Shown: positions 53,436 through 62,836, counted from the first letter of the stretch. The stretch: 64,000 bases of DNA from Scytonematopsis contorta HA4267-MV1 (GCA_019359035.1 JAHHIC010000076.1:1-64000), one strand, 5' to 3'. Notes: generated by a model from the letters alone, not told the origin. Program-made: numbers and translations.

Positions 53436-53522
53436 GGAATCATCCTCAAAGCTTGAAAATTCAGGTCATCCCTGAATCCTAGGTATCACTGATTAAACTT
53501 AATTATCACAAGGTATCTAACC

Positions 53523-53700
53523 CCTCTGTTCAGAACTATTCTGGTTTTGCTCAGAAACAATAAGTGGATTGAGTAGCTCCACTCAACCCAATATTTATAT
53601 GTTATGTGTGGTAATTTGTTGGGTTTCCCAAAGCCTGAACCCAACCTACAAGTAAAAATTTTTGACAAAAAGTAGCAAATATTACAGAAAGCAACCACGA
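53523..53700. repeat. palindromic spacer between RNA copies 1 and 2
   Basis: This spacer contains a GTTGGGTTT...GAACCCAAC palindrome (around 53617-53645), a type common in cyanobacteria, and a shorter TTGAGT...ACTCAA palindrome at 53569-53587. No gene is called here. Confidence 0.55.
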
Positions 53701-53710
53701 TTACACAATA

Positions 53711-53870
53711 TTGAGCTACACTGAAAAAAATCCGCTAAGAGGGTAGTTAATCCACCCTCAATAGCAGAGGAACGCTATATGTAAAGTACCATGATATTTC
53801 TCTTAAGTGCGTCCGCAATTGTTCTGAAATATAAAACAATTATGAAAAGGGTATCAGTGGTTATACTGTG
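53711..53870 (+). ncRNA. candidate structured RNA, tandem copy 2
   Basis: It has the same order of elements as copy 1. The closing stem ACTGA/TCAGT is kept. The apical stem is GAGGGT/ACCCTC instead of CGAGGA/TCCTCG, and the long hairpin keeps ATATTTC/GAAATAT. Similarity with copy 1 continues downstream for about 90 nt (TTATCACAAGGTATC and AACCC), including a TCAGG/CCTGA stem, so the duplicated unit is longer than the core. Confidence 0.6.
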
Positions 53871-54041
53871 TCAATAAGCTTACAAAGCCCAGAAATCAGG
53901 CTAAACCTGAATTGCGTGTATTGCTGAGAGTACCTAATTATCACAAGGTATCAAACCCATTATCGCTGAAAAATGCTTGCTCATAGGAAACAGTTCCCAC
54001 ATGAGTAGGAAATATCACAAAAAGTAACGACGATTCGATAA

Positions 54042-54205
54042 TCCTAAGCTAAACTGAAAAAAATCCGCTAAGAGGGTAGTTAATCCACCCTCAGTAGCAG
54101 AGGAACGCTATGTGTAAAGTACCATTATATTTCTCTTAATTGCGTCCGCAATTATCCTGAAATATAAAACAATTCTAAAAAAGCTTACCAGTGGTTATAC
54201 TGTGG
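54042..54205 (+). ncRNA. candidate structured RNA, tandem copy 3
   Basis: It shares AACTGAAAAAAATCCGCT, the GAGGGT/ACCCTC apical stem, AGCAGAGGAACGCTATGTGT, the hairpin with TTGC-GTCC-GCAA and GTGGTTATACTGTG with copies 1 and 2. The block before it (AAAAAGTAACGACGATT) is also shared with copies 2 and 4. Its downstream part has been interrupted by the repeat at 54219. Confidence 0.6.
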
Positions 54206-54218
54206 AGAATCTAACCCT

Positions 54219-54358
54219 TGTAGAGACGGTAGATTTAAGGAGATGTAACGTCTAAAGAAACGTTATATGTAAAGAGACGTAACATATGTTAAAGAGGCGT
54301 AACATATGTTAAAGAGACGTAACATATGTTAAAGAGACGTAACATGTTACGTCTCTAC
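54219..54358. repeat. GACG-hairpin with multiplied left arm
   Basis: Four copies of AGAGACGTAACATATGTTAA-type units (one with AGAGGCG) precede a full hairpin AGAGACGTAACATGTTACGT then CTCTAC, and a diverged opening GTAGAGACGG stands at 54219. It separates RNA copies 3 and 4. Confidence 0.85.
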
Positions 54359-54441
54359 ATTATTTTGCGTATTCAATTAAATGAAAATTCTTTTAAATAA
54401 TACTCATGCAAAATATCCCCAAAAAAGAGGACGATTTCTTA

Positions 54442-54611
54442 ATCCTGGGTTAAACTAAAAAAACTGCAATTCGAGTACAGTTAATTCCGTCCTCAATAGC
54501 AGAGGAACGCTATGTGTAAAGTACCACGATATTTTTCGATTTTGCGTCCGCAATTATCCTGAAGTATTAAGTCTTTATAAAAAACTGCCTCAGTGGTTAT
54601 ACAGTACTGAG
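54442..54611 (+). ncRNA. candidate structured RNA, tandem copy 4
   Basis: The core is conserved (ACTGCAATTCGAG, AGCAGAGGAACGCTATGTGT, TTGCGTCCGCAA, GTGGTTATACAGTA). The closing stem is weakened at the 5' side (ACTAA), and the apical stem is GAGTAC versus GTCCTC with a mismatch. Its 3' end CTCAGT...ACTGAG leads straight into copy 5. It may be partly decayed. Confidence 0.55.
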
Positions 54612-54745
54612 ACTAGAAAAATGCTAGAGGGGTGATAAATCCCACCCTCAATAGCAGAGGAACGCTAAAAAGTAAGGTATCACAATTTTTCAGAAGGATG
54701 CGTCAGCATTTTTTCTGAAAAATTCTAATAAATATTTATTATCAA
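54612..54745 (+). ncRNA. candidate structured RNA, tandem copy 5 (most diverged)
   Basis: The stems are kept with different bases: TGCT/AGCA, GGGGTG/CACCC, and a 12-bp hairpin AATTTTTCAGAA/TTCTGAAAAATT (54684/54713) with inner ATGC-GTCA-GCAT where the others have TTGC-GTCC-GCAA. AGCAGAGGAACGCTA remains unchanged. These compensatory changes are the main evidence that the family is selected as RNA. Confidence 0.58.
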
Positions 54746-54765
54746 TTAGTGTTTGTGCGGTATTG

Positions 54766-54803
54766 GTGACCGTCAACAGTCAACAGTCAACAGTCAACAG
54801 TCA
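54766..54803. repeat. CAACAGT heptamer repeat
   Basis: Four to five tandem CAACAGT heptamers lie at the 3' end of the S1-domain gene, marking the right edge of the non-coding region. Confidence 0.85.
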
Positions 54804-54809
54804 CCAACT

Positions 54810-55712
54810 TTACTCTTCAAGTTTTTTCCTATTTTTTTCAGCACGTGCTTCGGCTGATTCCATAATATCAGTCATGTTTTCCAGTATTTCCCCTGGGAAA
54901 TTTTCCAATACCTTAGTCGAAAGTGCTACTCTACCTTTACCTTCATCCACATCTAAAATCACAGCTTTAATCGATTGTCCAACTTGAAATACTTTTTCCA
55001 GATTATCGATAAATTTCTGAGTTACCTGTTTGATATGAAGTAAGGCTCCTGTGCCATTTAAATCAACAAATACACCAAAAGGTTTTATACCTGTTATTTT
55101 TCCGGACACCAATTGACCAACTTGTAATTCACTCAAATTCGCTGAACGAGTTGCTAAACGTTGCGAAAGAATAAGTTTTTTGTTGTTTAGATCCACTTCT
55201 AAAAAGCCAACAGTAAGGACTTTACCTTTTAGTGCTTCTAAATTATCTCGCTCCACCAAGTGCGATCGCGGAATAAAACCACGCACACCCTGAACATCGA
55301 CGGTGACACCACCCTTATTTAGTCCTGTGACCCAAACGTCAACACTTTTGGAATTTTCGCTCATTTCAGCCAATTTATCCCAAATATGACGAATTTCTAA
55401 TTGTCGTCGCGACAAGGTGACTTGACCTTCGGCATCCATATCCCGAATAATCAAAAATTCTAGTCGCTCGTTGAGGGGTAATACCTCTTCTAAATCTGTC
55501 ACTGTTCTCAAAGAAGCCTCTTCACGGGGGATAAAAGCAGAGGACTTACCACCAATATCAACATATGCCCCATCGTGGTCAATCTGGAAAACTTTACCAT
55601 GTACTACCTGTCCTTTTTGAAACTGGTAGTCGTGTGTTTCCAGGGCTTTAGCGAAATCGTCCATAGTAAAGGACGCATCGGCTTTTTGAGAAACTTTACT
55701 TTCCGAATTCAT
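54810..55712 (-). CDS. S1 RNA-binding domain protein (30S ribosomal protein S1 homolog)
   Basis: A 300-residue protein with three S1 domains: QKGQVVHGKVFQIDHDGAYVD (about 33), a diverged middle repeat (VDVWVTGLNKGGVTVDVQGV) and VGQLVSGKITGIKPFGVFVD (about 195). Cyanobacterial S1-type proteins of this size bind mRNA leaders or join the 30S subunit. Two such paralogs are usual; which one this is cannot be told. The C-terminus is charged (ESAEARAEKNRKKLEE). Confidence 0.88.
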   Translation of the reverse strand: MNSESKVSQKADASFTMDDFAKALETHDYQFQKGQVVHGKVFQIDHDGAYVDIGGKSSAFIPREEASLRTVTDLEEVLPLNERLEFLIIRDMDAEGQVTLSRRQLEIRHIWDKLAEMSENSKSVDVWVTGLNKGGVTVDVQGVRGFIPRSHLVERDNLEALKGKVLTVGFLEVDLNNKKLILSQRLATRSANLSELQVGQLVSGKITGIKPFGVFVDLNGTGALLHIKQVTQKFIDNLEKVFQVGQSIKAVILDVDEGKGRVALSTKVLENFPGEILENMTDIMESAEARAEKNRKKLEE

Positions 55713-55732
55713 GACTAATGAAGATAAATTGT

Positions 55733-55865
55733 TAATCGGTAATTGCTAATTGGGAATTGGGAATTGGGAATTGGGAATTAGGAATTGGGAATTGGTAATT
55801 GGGAATTGGGAATTGGGAATTGGTAATTGGTAATTGGTAATTGGTAATTGGTAATTGCTCACAAT
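55733..55865. repeat. AATTGGGA/AATTGGTA heptamer tract
   Basis: About 18 tandem heptamers separate the S1-domain gene from the dienelactone hydrolase gene, followed by CCCCACT-type heptamers at 55900-55936. Reading frames across it are spurious. Confidence 0.9.
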
Positions 55866-55937
55866 ACGCTAAACAATGTTCGCAGGTATTACCAATTCCC
55901 CATTCCCTACTCCCTACTCCCCACTCCCCACTCCCCA

Positions 55938-56696
55938 TTAGCTATTATCACCACTGAGTTGTTGTGTAAACAGTTGTTTCACTTTCTCCCAAGCATCGGC
56001 AGCGGCTACTGGATTATAGCTTGCGCGATGGTCGCAAAAAAATCCGTGGTCAGCTCCATCGTAGCGAAACACATGATGAGAAATTTTGTATTTTTCTAAC
56101 TCTGATTCAATAGTATCAACCTGTTCAAGGGGAATACTGGCATCTTCCATACCAAAAAATACTGCTATTGTACCTTTTATTTCACGAGTCCGATTAATTG
56201 TTGGTTCTCCGGAGCCAGGTGTGGCGGTTGTGATGCGTGCGCCGTAGAATGAAGCAGTAGCTTTTATATCTGGTAGGGTAGCAGCTAAATAGGCTACGTG
56301 TCCGCCAAAGCAAAATCCGATACAAGCAACACTATTATGCTTGACATACGACAGTGTTTTCAGGTAATTAATTGTTGTTTGAATATCAGCGAGTAGCTCC
56401 GATGCCTTTGTCTGCCCCCAAGCATATTTTTTACCGACTTCTACATCAAGAGGGGTATAACCAGTTTCAAAACCAGGTGCAATACGTTGGAATAGAGCCG
56501 GAGCAATAGCCACGTAACCTTCACGGGCTATGCGTTCGGTCACTTCTCGGATGTGACTGTTAACGCCAAAAATCTCTTGTAATACCACCACTCCTGGGTA
56601 AGAACCAGGTGCTGAAGGCTTTGCGATGTAGGCAGCTATTTGCAGTTCGCCCTGCGTCATGTTAACACTTGTGGTATCTATTGCTCTGTCTGTCAT
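55938..56696 (-). CDS. dienelactone hydrolase family protein
   Basis: A 252-residue alpha/beta hydrolase of the DLH type. The Cys nucleophile is in the elbow IGFCFGGHVAYLAA near residue 124, the acid follows in the FFGMEDASIP region, and the His is in YDGADHGFFCDHR. It opens lactone rings such as dienelactones, or acts as a general esterase. It is monocistronic by spacing. Confidence 0.9.
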   Translation of the reverse strand: MTDRAIDTTSVNMTQGELQIAAYIAKPSAPGSYPGVVVLQEIFGVNSHIREVTERIAREGYVAIAPALFQRIAPGFETGYTPLDVEVGKKYAWGQTKASELLADIQTTINYLKTLSYVKHNSVACIGFCFGGHVAYLAATLPDIKATASFYGARITTATPGSGEPTINRTREIKGTIAVFFGMEDASIPLEQVDTIESELEKYKISHHVFRYDGADHGFFCDHRASYNPVAAADAWEKVKQLFTQQLSGDNS

Positions 56697-57003
56697 AATT
56701 ATTTTTACGAGTATCCCGTGATGTAAAGTTATGGATGTGCAACAAATATTTCCATCTGGTTTCTCATTAAATTATCAATTACTGCAATTTTACACACTAT
56801 AAAATCCCACCTTTAAATTATCAATGTACGCGCCATGTAGCGGATACAGCCCATCATTCGTAATTACTTATTCGTGATTCGTAATTTCCAGGGGCTTGAT
56901 TCCCGAACTCTTGCAAAAAGTTTTGTGCCGGGGTAAAAGCCCTCAGAGCAAAACATAATTACGAATAAAAAATTACGAATTACTTTAAGAGGTGCTTTCG
57001 GTG
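56697..57003. other. divergent promoter region with ATTACGAA repeats
   Basis: 307 bp between divergent genes. Direct and inverted copies of ATTCGTAATT occur at 56866-56891 and 56956-56983 around a GC-richer centre, which may be a small palindromic insertion. No gene is seen. Confidence 0.45.
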
Positions 57004-57990
57004 ATGATTCAATTCCGTATTCAACCAGACAGTGAAATCCCAGCTTCTGCCCAGCTATTTAATCAAATTCGTTTTGCCATTGCTTCCCGGCAATATCCAC
57101 CTGGTTACAAATTACCTTCAACCAGAGCGCTAGCGATGCAAACTGGGTTACATCGAAATACCATAAGTAAAGTTTATCGACAACTGGAAGAAGATGGACT
57201 AGTAGAAAGTCTTGCTGGTTCTGGTATTTACGTTCGTGCTCAAGGTCATGAAGGTGGTAGTAAATTACGCTCCCCAATTCTTGGGCAATATCCTCAAGCA
57301 TATAAGCTTGTTCAGAAAGCCCTCGATGACTTACTTGGAGAAGGCTGTAGCCTAAATCAAGCACGTGAAATATTTTTAGCTGAAATTGACTGGCGTTTAC
57401 GTTGTAGTGCCCAAGTTTTAGTAGCAGTACCAGAACAAGATAAAGGTGCTGGGGAGCTGATTGTTGATGAATTAGAACAAGCGCTACAAATACCAATCCA
57501 GTTGGTAAAAACAGAAGATTTATCTGCCGCGCTAGATAAAACCTCCTCTGCTACCGTTGTTACAAGCAGATATTTCATCGGAGAAGTAGAAGCAATTGCA
57601 GCCCCCAAAGCAGTACGAGTGATTCCCTTGGATATCCACGACTACGCCAAAGAAATGAACTTGGTCAAAAATCTAGCAAAAGAAAGCTGTATCGGTATAG
57701 TTAGCCTTAGCTCCGGTATTCTGCGAGCAACAGAAGTTATCCTCCACGGTATAAGGGGGGATGAACTGTTAGTAATGACCGCTCAACCAAAAGACCCCTA
57801 TAAACTACACGCTTTAGTCAAGCGAGCGCAGATGATATTTTCCACCGACCTAAAAAGTTTTAATGCCGTACAAGACGCGATAGAACTTGTGACTGACGAT
57901 ATTATTCGTCCTCCTAAACTAGTTCGCTGCGACAATTATATCGGTGATAAATCAATTAATTTGCTCAAACGAGAATTGGGTTTAGGCTGA
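57004..57990 (+). CDS. plmA: GntR-family regulator, PlmA-like
   Basis: A 328-residue GntR-type regulator. It begins MIQFRIQPDSEIPASAQLFN, and LPSTRALAMQTGLHRNTISK is the winged-helix recognition part. The long C-terminal half (about 90-328) matches the cyanobacteria-specific PlmA, which is known to interact with the PII-PipX complex and so link to nitrogen status. The start ATG at 57004 is preferred; GTG codons at 57001 and 56992 are possible. It stands alone, divergent from the dienelactone hydrolase gene. Confidence 0.78.
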   Translation: MIQFRIQPDSEIPASAQLFNQIRFAIASRQYPPGYKLPSTRALAMQTGLHRNTISKVYRQLEEDGLVESLAGSGIYVRAQGHEGGSKLRSPILGQYPQAYKLVQKALDDLLGEGCSLNQAREIFLAEIDWRLRCSAQVLVAVPEQDKGAGELIVDELEQALQIPIQLVKTEDLSAALDKTSSATVVTSRYFIGEVEAIAAPKAVRVIPLDIHDYAKEMNLVKNLAKESCIGIVSLSSGILRATEVILHGIRGDELLVMTAQPKDPYKLHALVKRAQMIFSTDLKSFNAVQDAIELVTDDIIRPPKLVRCDNYIGDKSINLLKRELGLG

Positions 57991-58025
57991 ATAAATTATG
58001 AATTATCAATTTTGAATACTCAAAA

Positions 58026-58928
58026 CTAACTCAAAAAATTCTCTACTGTTTTCAGGTAAGTTGCTGCATCTTCTAACATCGGAAAATGACCTGTATCAGG
58101 AATTACTACAAACTCTAATATTTCGTTAAGCCCTGCTGCAAGACGTCCCATTTCAGCGGGTATAATTTTGTCATATTCTCCAGAAATTAACAATGTAGAA
58201 ACTGTTAAATTAGCAAAAGCTTGCGGCATTACTTCTGCTTGAATTTTACTAACAGAAGTAAAAATCGTACCTAAAGCCGCTTCATAATCAGCTTGGACAA
58301 AATCCTCTAAAAAAGCTACCCGTTCTTGTTTTGCTATAGAGCGATGCAAAAACCGTGCCATAAACATTCTGTCAACCAGAGGTATTTTTACTAACCAAGT
58401 AGGACGAAACTTAACAACATAACCTCCAAATTTATGAAAGGCTACAAAAGCTTTTTCGTCGTATTCAAAAATACCCGTACAACTCAAAATAGCTTTTTCT
58501 ACCCATTGCGGGTACAAATTGATGAACAAAGCACCAACCGAAGAACCCATCGAATGAGCATGAACATACACGTGCTGTATTTCCAAATTTTCTAACAACA
58601 CAGCTAAATCGCGAGCATATTCTTCAAGTTCGTAATTTAATTCCTCAATCGCTTCGTTTACTTTTTCAAAGGAATCAGACGAATCAGACTTTGCTAGCAT
58701 TTCGCTCGCTTGAGCCAAAGTAGGTCTACCACGAGAACGTCCAAATCCTCGCAAATCATAAAGTAAACAATCAAATCTGTCTGATAACGAATCAGCAATA
58801 CCTCTCCAATACCGGAACGAACCAGCCCAACCATGAATAAAAACCATCACAGGCTTGGAATTTGGCTGTGACGATTTCTTCATCCACTCGTAATAATGTT
58901 CAACACCGCGAACACTAATGTATGGCAT
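58026..58928 (-). CDS. alpha/beta hydrolase
   Basis: A 300-residue serine alpha/beta hydrolase. The oxyanion region is VFIHGWAGSFRYW and the nucleophile elbow is HAHSMGSS near residue 125 (Ala in place of the usual first Gly). The acid is in ISGEYDKIIP and the catalytic His in PDTGHFPMLED. A 30-residue Ser/Glu-rich insert (KSDSSDSFEKVNEAIEEL) precedes the elbow. The substrate is unknown. It is convergent with plmA. Confidence 0.87.
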   Translation of the reverse strand: MPYISVRGVEHYYEWMKKSSQPNSKPVMVFIHGWAGSFRYWRGIADSLSDRFDCLLYDLRGFGRSRGRPTLAQASEMLAKSDSSDSFEKVNEAIEELNYELEEYARDLAVLLENLEIQHVYVHAHSMGSSVGALFINLYPQWVEKAILSCTGIFEYDEKAFVAFHKFGGYVVKFRPTWLVKIPLVDRMFMARFLHRSIAKQERVAFLEDFVQADYEAALGTIFTSVSKIQAEVMPQAFANLTVSTLLISGEYDKIIPAEMGRLAAGLNEILEFVVIPDTGHFPMLEDAATYLKTVENFLS

Positions 58929-58947
58929 TTTGAATTTCTAATTACTG

Positions 58948-58972
58948 GTAGAGACGCGATTTATCGCGTCTC
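58948..58972. repeat. GACG-hairpin repeat
   Basis: GTAGAGACGCGA-TTTA-TCGCGTCTC lies upstream of the hydrolase start and downstream of clpX. Confidence 0.85.
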
Positions 58973-59007
58973 AGTTATCACGTGTAATTTTATAATTGAC
59001 AATTGCT

Positions 59008-59079
59008 GGAAAGACGCGATTTATTGATGAGAAAGACGCGATTTATTGATGAGAAAGACGCGATTTATCGCGTCTCTAC
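59008..59079. repeat. GACG-hairpin with triplicated left arm
   Basis: Two copies of AAAGACGCGATTTATTGATG AG precede a full arm and its complement TCGCGTCTCTAC. The final hairpin ends 9 bp from the clpX stop codon and probably serves as its terminator. Confidence 0.85.
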
Positions 59080-59087
59080 ATGTTTTG

Positions 59088-60431
59088 TTAGGCTGATTCG
59101 GGTTTGGGTAAGGAAGACGGATGTATAATCAGTTCTGCTGTCGAACGTTTTTCAACCATTTCTTTGGTTATTGTACATCTGGTTAAATCCTTACGGGAAG
59201 GCAACTCGTACATTACGTCCAACATTAACTCTTCTACAATACCTCGTAGTGCCCTTGCTCCTGTTTTTCGACGGTACGCTTCCTGTGCAATTGCTCGCAA
59301 AGCATCGGGTTTAAATTCTAATTGGACGCTATCCATCTTCAACAGTTTTTGGTATTGCTTAACCAAAGCACTGCGTGGTTGAGTCAGAATTCCCATTAAA
59401 GCTTCTTCATCCAATGGGTCAACTACAGCCATAACAGGCACACGACCAATGAATTCTGGAATCATACCAAACTTAACTAGGTCTCCAGGTTCCATCATCT
59501 GGAGAGTATCTGCTACTCGCTTCTCCTTCGTCTGACCTTCCCCTGGTTGCAAAAAGCCTATTGACTTTTTACCCCTTCTCTGCTCAACAATTTTTTCCAA
59601 TCCGACAAAAGCACCGCCACAGATAAACATGATGTTGCTGGTGTCAATTTGGATACAATCTTGGTAGGGGTGCTTACGTCCTCCTTGGGGTGGAACGTTG
59701 GCAACAGTCCCTTCCAACATTTTCAACAATGCTTGTTGGACACCCTCACCAGAAACATCTCGTGTAATTGAGGGGTTTTCGCTCTTGCGGGCAATTTTAT
59801 CAATTTCGTCAATATAGATAATTCCTCGCTGTGCCTCTTCTACATCCAAATCAGCCACCTGCAAGAGACGTAACAAGATGTTTTCTACATCTTCACCTAC
59901 GTATCCTGCCTCTGTTAGCGTAGTCGCATCGGCAACAGCGAAAGGAACATCAAGAATTTTTGCCAAGGTTTGTGCTAGGAGGGTTTTTCCACAACCTGTT
60001 GGACCAATAAGTAAAATATTTGACTTTTGCAGTTCAACGCCGTCATCTCCCCCACCTTTCCCGTTATTCTTAGATTGCAATATAGCCAACCGCTTATAGT
60101 GGTTGTAAACAGCAACTGAAAGAACTTTCTTCGCTTCGTCTTGCCCAATAACGTGCTCGTCGAGATATTTTTTCATCTCACGAGGTTTGGGAATTTGACT
60201 AATAGAAAGGTGATTAGAACGAGCGCGACGTTTTTGAGGCTGTTCAGACCTTGGCACAGGAGTAGAAGCTGCTGCACCATTGGTGTCGAGTAACTCCTCA
60301 TCTAGTATTTCATTGCACAAGTCAACACATTCATCGCAGATGTAAACCCCAGGACCAGCGATTAGCTTTCGCACTTGTTCTTGAGACTTGCCACAAAACG
60401 AACATTTTAAATGGGAGTCGTACTTAGACAT
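59088..60431 (-). CDS. clpX: ATP-dependent Clp protease ATP-binding subunit ClpX
   Basis: A 447-residue ClpX. The N-terminal zinc finger is [11 protein letters not shown]...CDECVDLC. The AAA+ module has Walker [13 protein letters not shown], Walker [12 protein letters not shown], and the sensor 2 region [12 protein letters not shown]. It unfolds tagged substrates and feeds them to ClpP. It lies 9 bp after clpP in the same operon (tig-clpP-clpX). Confidence 0.97.
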   Translation of the reverse strand: MSKYDSHLKCSFCGKSQEQVRKLIAGPGVYICDECVDLCNEILDEELLDTNGAAASTPVPRSEQPQKRRARSNHLSISQIPKPREMKKYLDEHVIGQDEAKKVLSVAVYNHYKRLAILQSKNNGKGGGDDGVELQKSNILLIGPTGCGKTLLAQTLAKILDVPFAVADATTLTEAGYVGEDVENILLRLLQVADLDVEEAQRGIIYIDEIDKIARKSENPSITRDVSGEGVQQALLKMLEGTVANVPPQGGRKHPYQDCIQIDTSNIMFICGGAFVGLEKIVEQRRGKKSIGFLQPGEGQTKEKRVADTLQMMEPGDLVKFGMIPEFIGRVPVMAVVDPLDEEALMGILTQPRSALVKQYQKLLKMDSVQLEFKPDALRAIAQEAYRRKTGARALRGIVEELMLDVMYELPSRKDLTRCTITKEMVEKRSTAELIIHPSSLPKPESA

Positions 60432-60440
60432 ACCAGCCTC

Positions 60441-61136
60441 TTATTTCAGAATGGTGACTTTTTCCCCTGCAGAGGGAAGAGTTTGTTTAGTGATAACCTT
60501 ATCAATCAAGCCATAGGCTCTTGCTTCTTCAGCCGACATGAAAAAGTCCCGGTCTGTATCGGCTTCGATTCTTTCCAAAGGTTGACCAGTATGCTTAGCC
60601 ATCATCTGATTCAACTCAGATTTTATGTAAAGAATTTCTTTCGCTTGTATTTCGATATCCACAGCAGGACCCTGAGCACCACCCAGAGGTTGGTGAATCA
60701 TAATCCGGGAATCGGGTAGAGACATCCTTTTTCCTGGCGCTCCGGCAGTTAATAAAAACGCCCCCATGCTGGCGGCTAATCCAAAACAGATGGTAACAAC
60801 ATCGGGACGGATTTGTTGCATCGTATCATAAATTGCCATTCCTGCGTAGACCGAACCCCCAGGAGAGTTAATATAAATTTGAATATCCTTTTCGGCGTCT
60901 TCAGCGTCGAGGAATAATAATTGGGCAACTATTGAGTTAGCAACGTTGTCGTCGATTGGCGTTCCCAAAAAGATGATTCGCTCTCGCAGTAGACGGGAGT
61001 AGATATCAAAAGCCCTTTCTCCCATGCCGGATTGTTCTACCACCATCGGAAGCATACTGGTAGTGCCGCTGGTGGAGTTAATTTCCATTGGACTCAAATT
61101 GTTGAGTGAGTAATTTTCCGACTGCGATAAAAACAT
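60441..61136 (-). CDS. clpP: ATP-dependent Clp protease proteolytic subunit ClpP
   Basis: A 231-residue ClpP. The catalytic Ser is in [11 protein letters not shown] and the His in [30 protein letters not shown] is the conserved N-terminal core. The residues before MVVEQSG are probably removed as a propeptide. The start at 61136 (ATG) is preferred; a TTG at 61157 and an ATG at 61088 are alternatives. It is cotranscribed with clpX. Confidence 0.95.
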   Translation of the reverse strand: MFLSQSENYSLNNLSPMEINSTSGTTSMLPMVVEQSGMGERAFDIYSRLLRERIIFLGTPIDDNVANSIVAQLLFLDAEDAEKDIQIYINSPGGSVYAGMAIYDTMQQIRPDVVTICFGLAASMGAFLLTAGAPGKRMSLPDSRIMIHQPLGGAQGPAVDIEIQAKEILYIKSELNQMMAKHTGQPLERIEADTDRDFFMSAEEARAYGLIDKVITKQTLPSAGEKVTILK

Positions 61137-61417
61137 ATAAGCAAAGTTAAACAGCAACTAGAACAACTTTTTTAAGATTAAGCAACATTTACTGCGTAAT
61201 AGCGCAGGATTTCTAATATCTTAGCTATGTGTTAACCATTATGCCTTATAGAAAAACCTATCGTGTGACAGTGTATGAAGCCAAGGTAGTAATATCCGTC
61301 ACTTCTTTAAACTTTCTGAAAATAAATTCCCTTTCTCCCCAAGCTTCAAGGTTCGTAGTTGGGCTTCAGCCCCAAGCTTATATATTTCCTGGGTACTAAA
61401 GCGCTACTACAAGCCTG

Positions 61418-62836
61418 TTACTCTGCTGATTCAGCCTCCGATGATGCCTCTTCTTCGGTTATAGCCTCTTCTTCAGATGCTTCATCTTTTGTATCATCTT
61501 CGGCAGGTTTTAAAGAACCTTCCGGAACCAATTCAACCGTTGAGTGCTCTAAAAGCCAATCGACAATTTTCTCAGTTAACAAATCATCTTCTACGGCATT
61601 CCGTAATGTAGCTTCATCAACATCTTCCTGCGAGTACTGTTCCATCAAATCTGTCACTTTGATTTGCAGTTCTTCCTCTGTAACTTTTATGGATTCTTTC
61701 TCGCCAATTTCCCGAAGAGCTAAAGAACGCTTTAATCTTTCAACCGCTTCTCCACGGGAACGTTCCCGCAGTTGGGGGATAATTTCTGGGGTAAACAATT
61801 TTCTCACGTCCAACCCCTGTTGTTGCAAGCGCATTGCAGTTTGTGTCAACATTGCTTCAACTTCTTGCTGAACCATTGTTTCTGGTATTTCAGCTTCTAT
61901 ATAGTTGGACAATTCTGCTAATAAAGCCTCTTGCTTATTATTTCGGGTTTTTTGTTCGGCTTCTTTTTGATAGCGCTCCTCCAAAGAACTACGCAATTCC
62001 GCCAAAGTTTCGTACTCGCTTACTTCTTGAGCAAAATCGTCATTTAACTCAGGTAGCTCTTTTTCTTTAATTTCTTTGAGCGTCACTGTAAAATTAGCCG
62101 CTTTTCCTGATAACTCCTCATTTACATAAGGGTCTGGAAATTGTGCAGTAATTTCTCTCGTTTCCTCTGGGTTCATCCCTATCATTCCCGATATAAAGCC
62201 AGGAATAAATTTATCTTCCTGTAGCTCGACTTGAAAATCAGTCGCTTCTCCCCCAGGAATTGGTTCTGGTTCCCCTTCTTCTCCTTCGGCTTTTGTCAGG
62301 AAACCTTGAAAATCAATAATAGCAGTGTCACCAATTTGGGCAGCACGTCCGGACACAGGAATCAAAGTAGACCTTTGCTCGCGTTCGCTTTCTAAAACTT
62401 GATTAACTCGCTCAGGGTCGGGTTTTACTTCTTCTGCTTTCAGTTCCAAACCCGTGTATTTATTTAATGTAACCTCTGGAGGCACATCCACAGCAGCCTC
62501 AATCACCAAAGGTTTTCCTGGCTCATAAGTCGTAATCAAATCGTCAAAAGAAGAACGTAAACGCGGCTGACCAATTGCCTTGATGTCTTCCTGCTTGACA
62601 GCTTCGGTGATGCCATCTTGAATCAGTTCTTCTAAAGCTGCAGCCTTAATACGGACTATTCCCAGACGCTGCAGCAATATTTGCCTTGGCACCTTGCCTT
62701 TACGAAACCCAGGAATATTAGCTGTACGAGATAAATTTTGGATTACTTGTTCGTAAGTTTTTTGGGTCTTTTCGGGTGTAATTTCAATTTCCAAACCAAT
62801 TTGACTGGCGGGGAGTTTCTCCTGGGTGACTTTCAT
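61418..62836 (-). CDS. tig: trigger factor
   Basis: A 472-residue ribosome-bound chaperone and prolyl isomerase. The ribosome-binding signature GFRKGKVP is near residue 43, the PPIase domain spans about 165-250 (GDTAIIDFQGF), and the substrate-binding domain follows. An acidic tail (EEAITEEEASSEAESAE) ends the protein. A 280-bp gap to clpP suggests clpP may also have its own promoter. Confidence 0.96.
   Translation of the reverse strand: MKVTQEKLPASQIGLEIEITPEKTQKTYEQVIQNLSRTANIPGFRKGKVPRQILLQRLGIVRIKAAALEELIQDGITEAVKQEDIKAIGQPRLRSSFDDLITTYEPGKPLVIEAAVDVPPEVTLNKYTGLELKAEEVKPDPERVNQVLESEREQRSTLIPVSGRAAQIGDTAIIDFQGFLTKAEGEEGEPEPIPGGEATDFQVELQEDKFIPGFISGMIGMNPEETREITAQFPDPYVNEELSGKAANFTVTLKEIKEKELPELNDDFAQEVSEYETLAELRSSLEERYQKEAEQKTRNNKQEALLAELSNYIEAEIPETMVQQEVEAMLTQTAMRLQQQGLDVRKLFTPEIIPQLRERSRGEAVERLKRSLALREIGEKESIKVTEEELQIKVTDLMEQYSQEDVDEATLRNAVEDDLLTEKIVDWLLEHSTVELVPEGSLKPAEDDTKDEASEEEAITEEEASSEAESAE

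Noticed and set aside
53486-53698. 70-codon minus-strand frame in the RNA array
   Set aside because: It spans a known type of palindromic repeat and part of the RNA unit and is not shared by the other copies.
55732-55938. 68-codon frame rich in Tyr, Gln, Pro and Asn
   Set aside because: It is a pure translation of the heptamer repeat tract.
57059-57496. 145-codon frame antisense to plmA
   Set aside because: It is a shadow of the conserved regulator gene with atypical composition.
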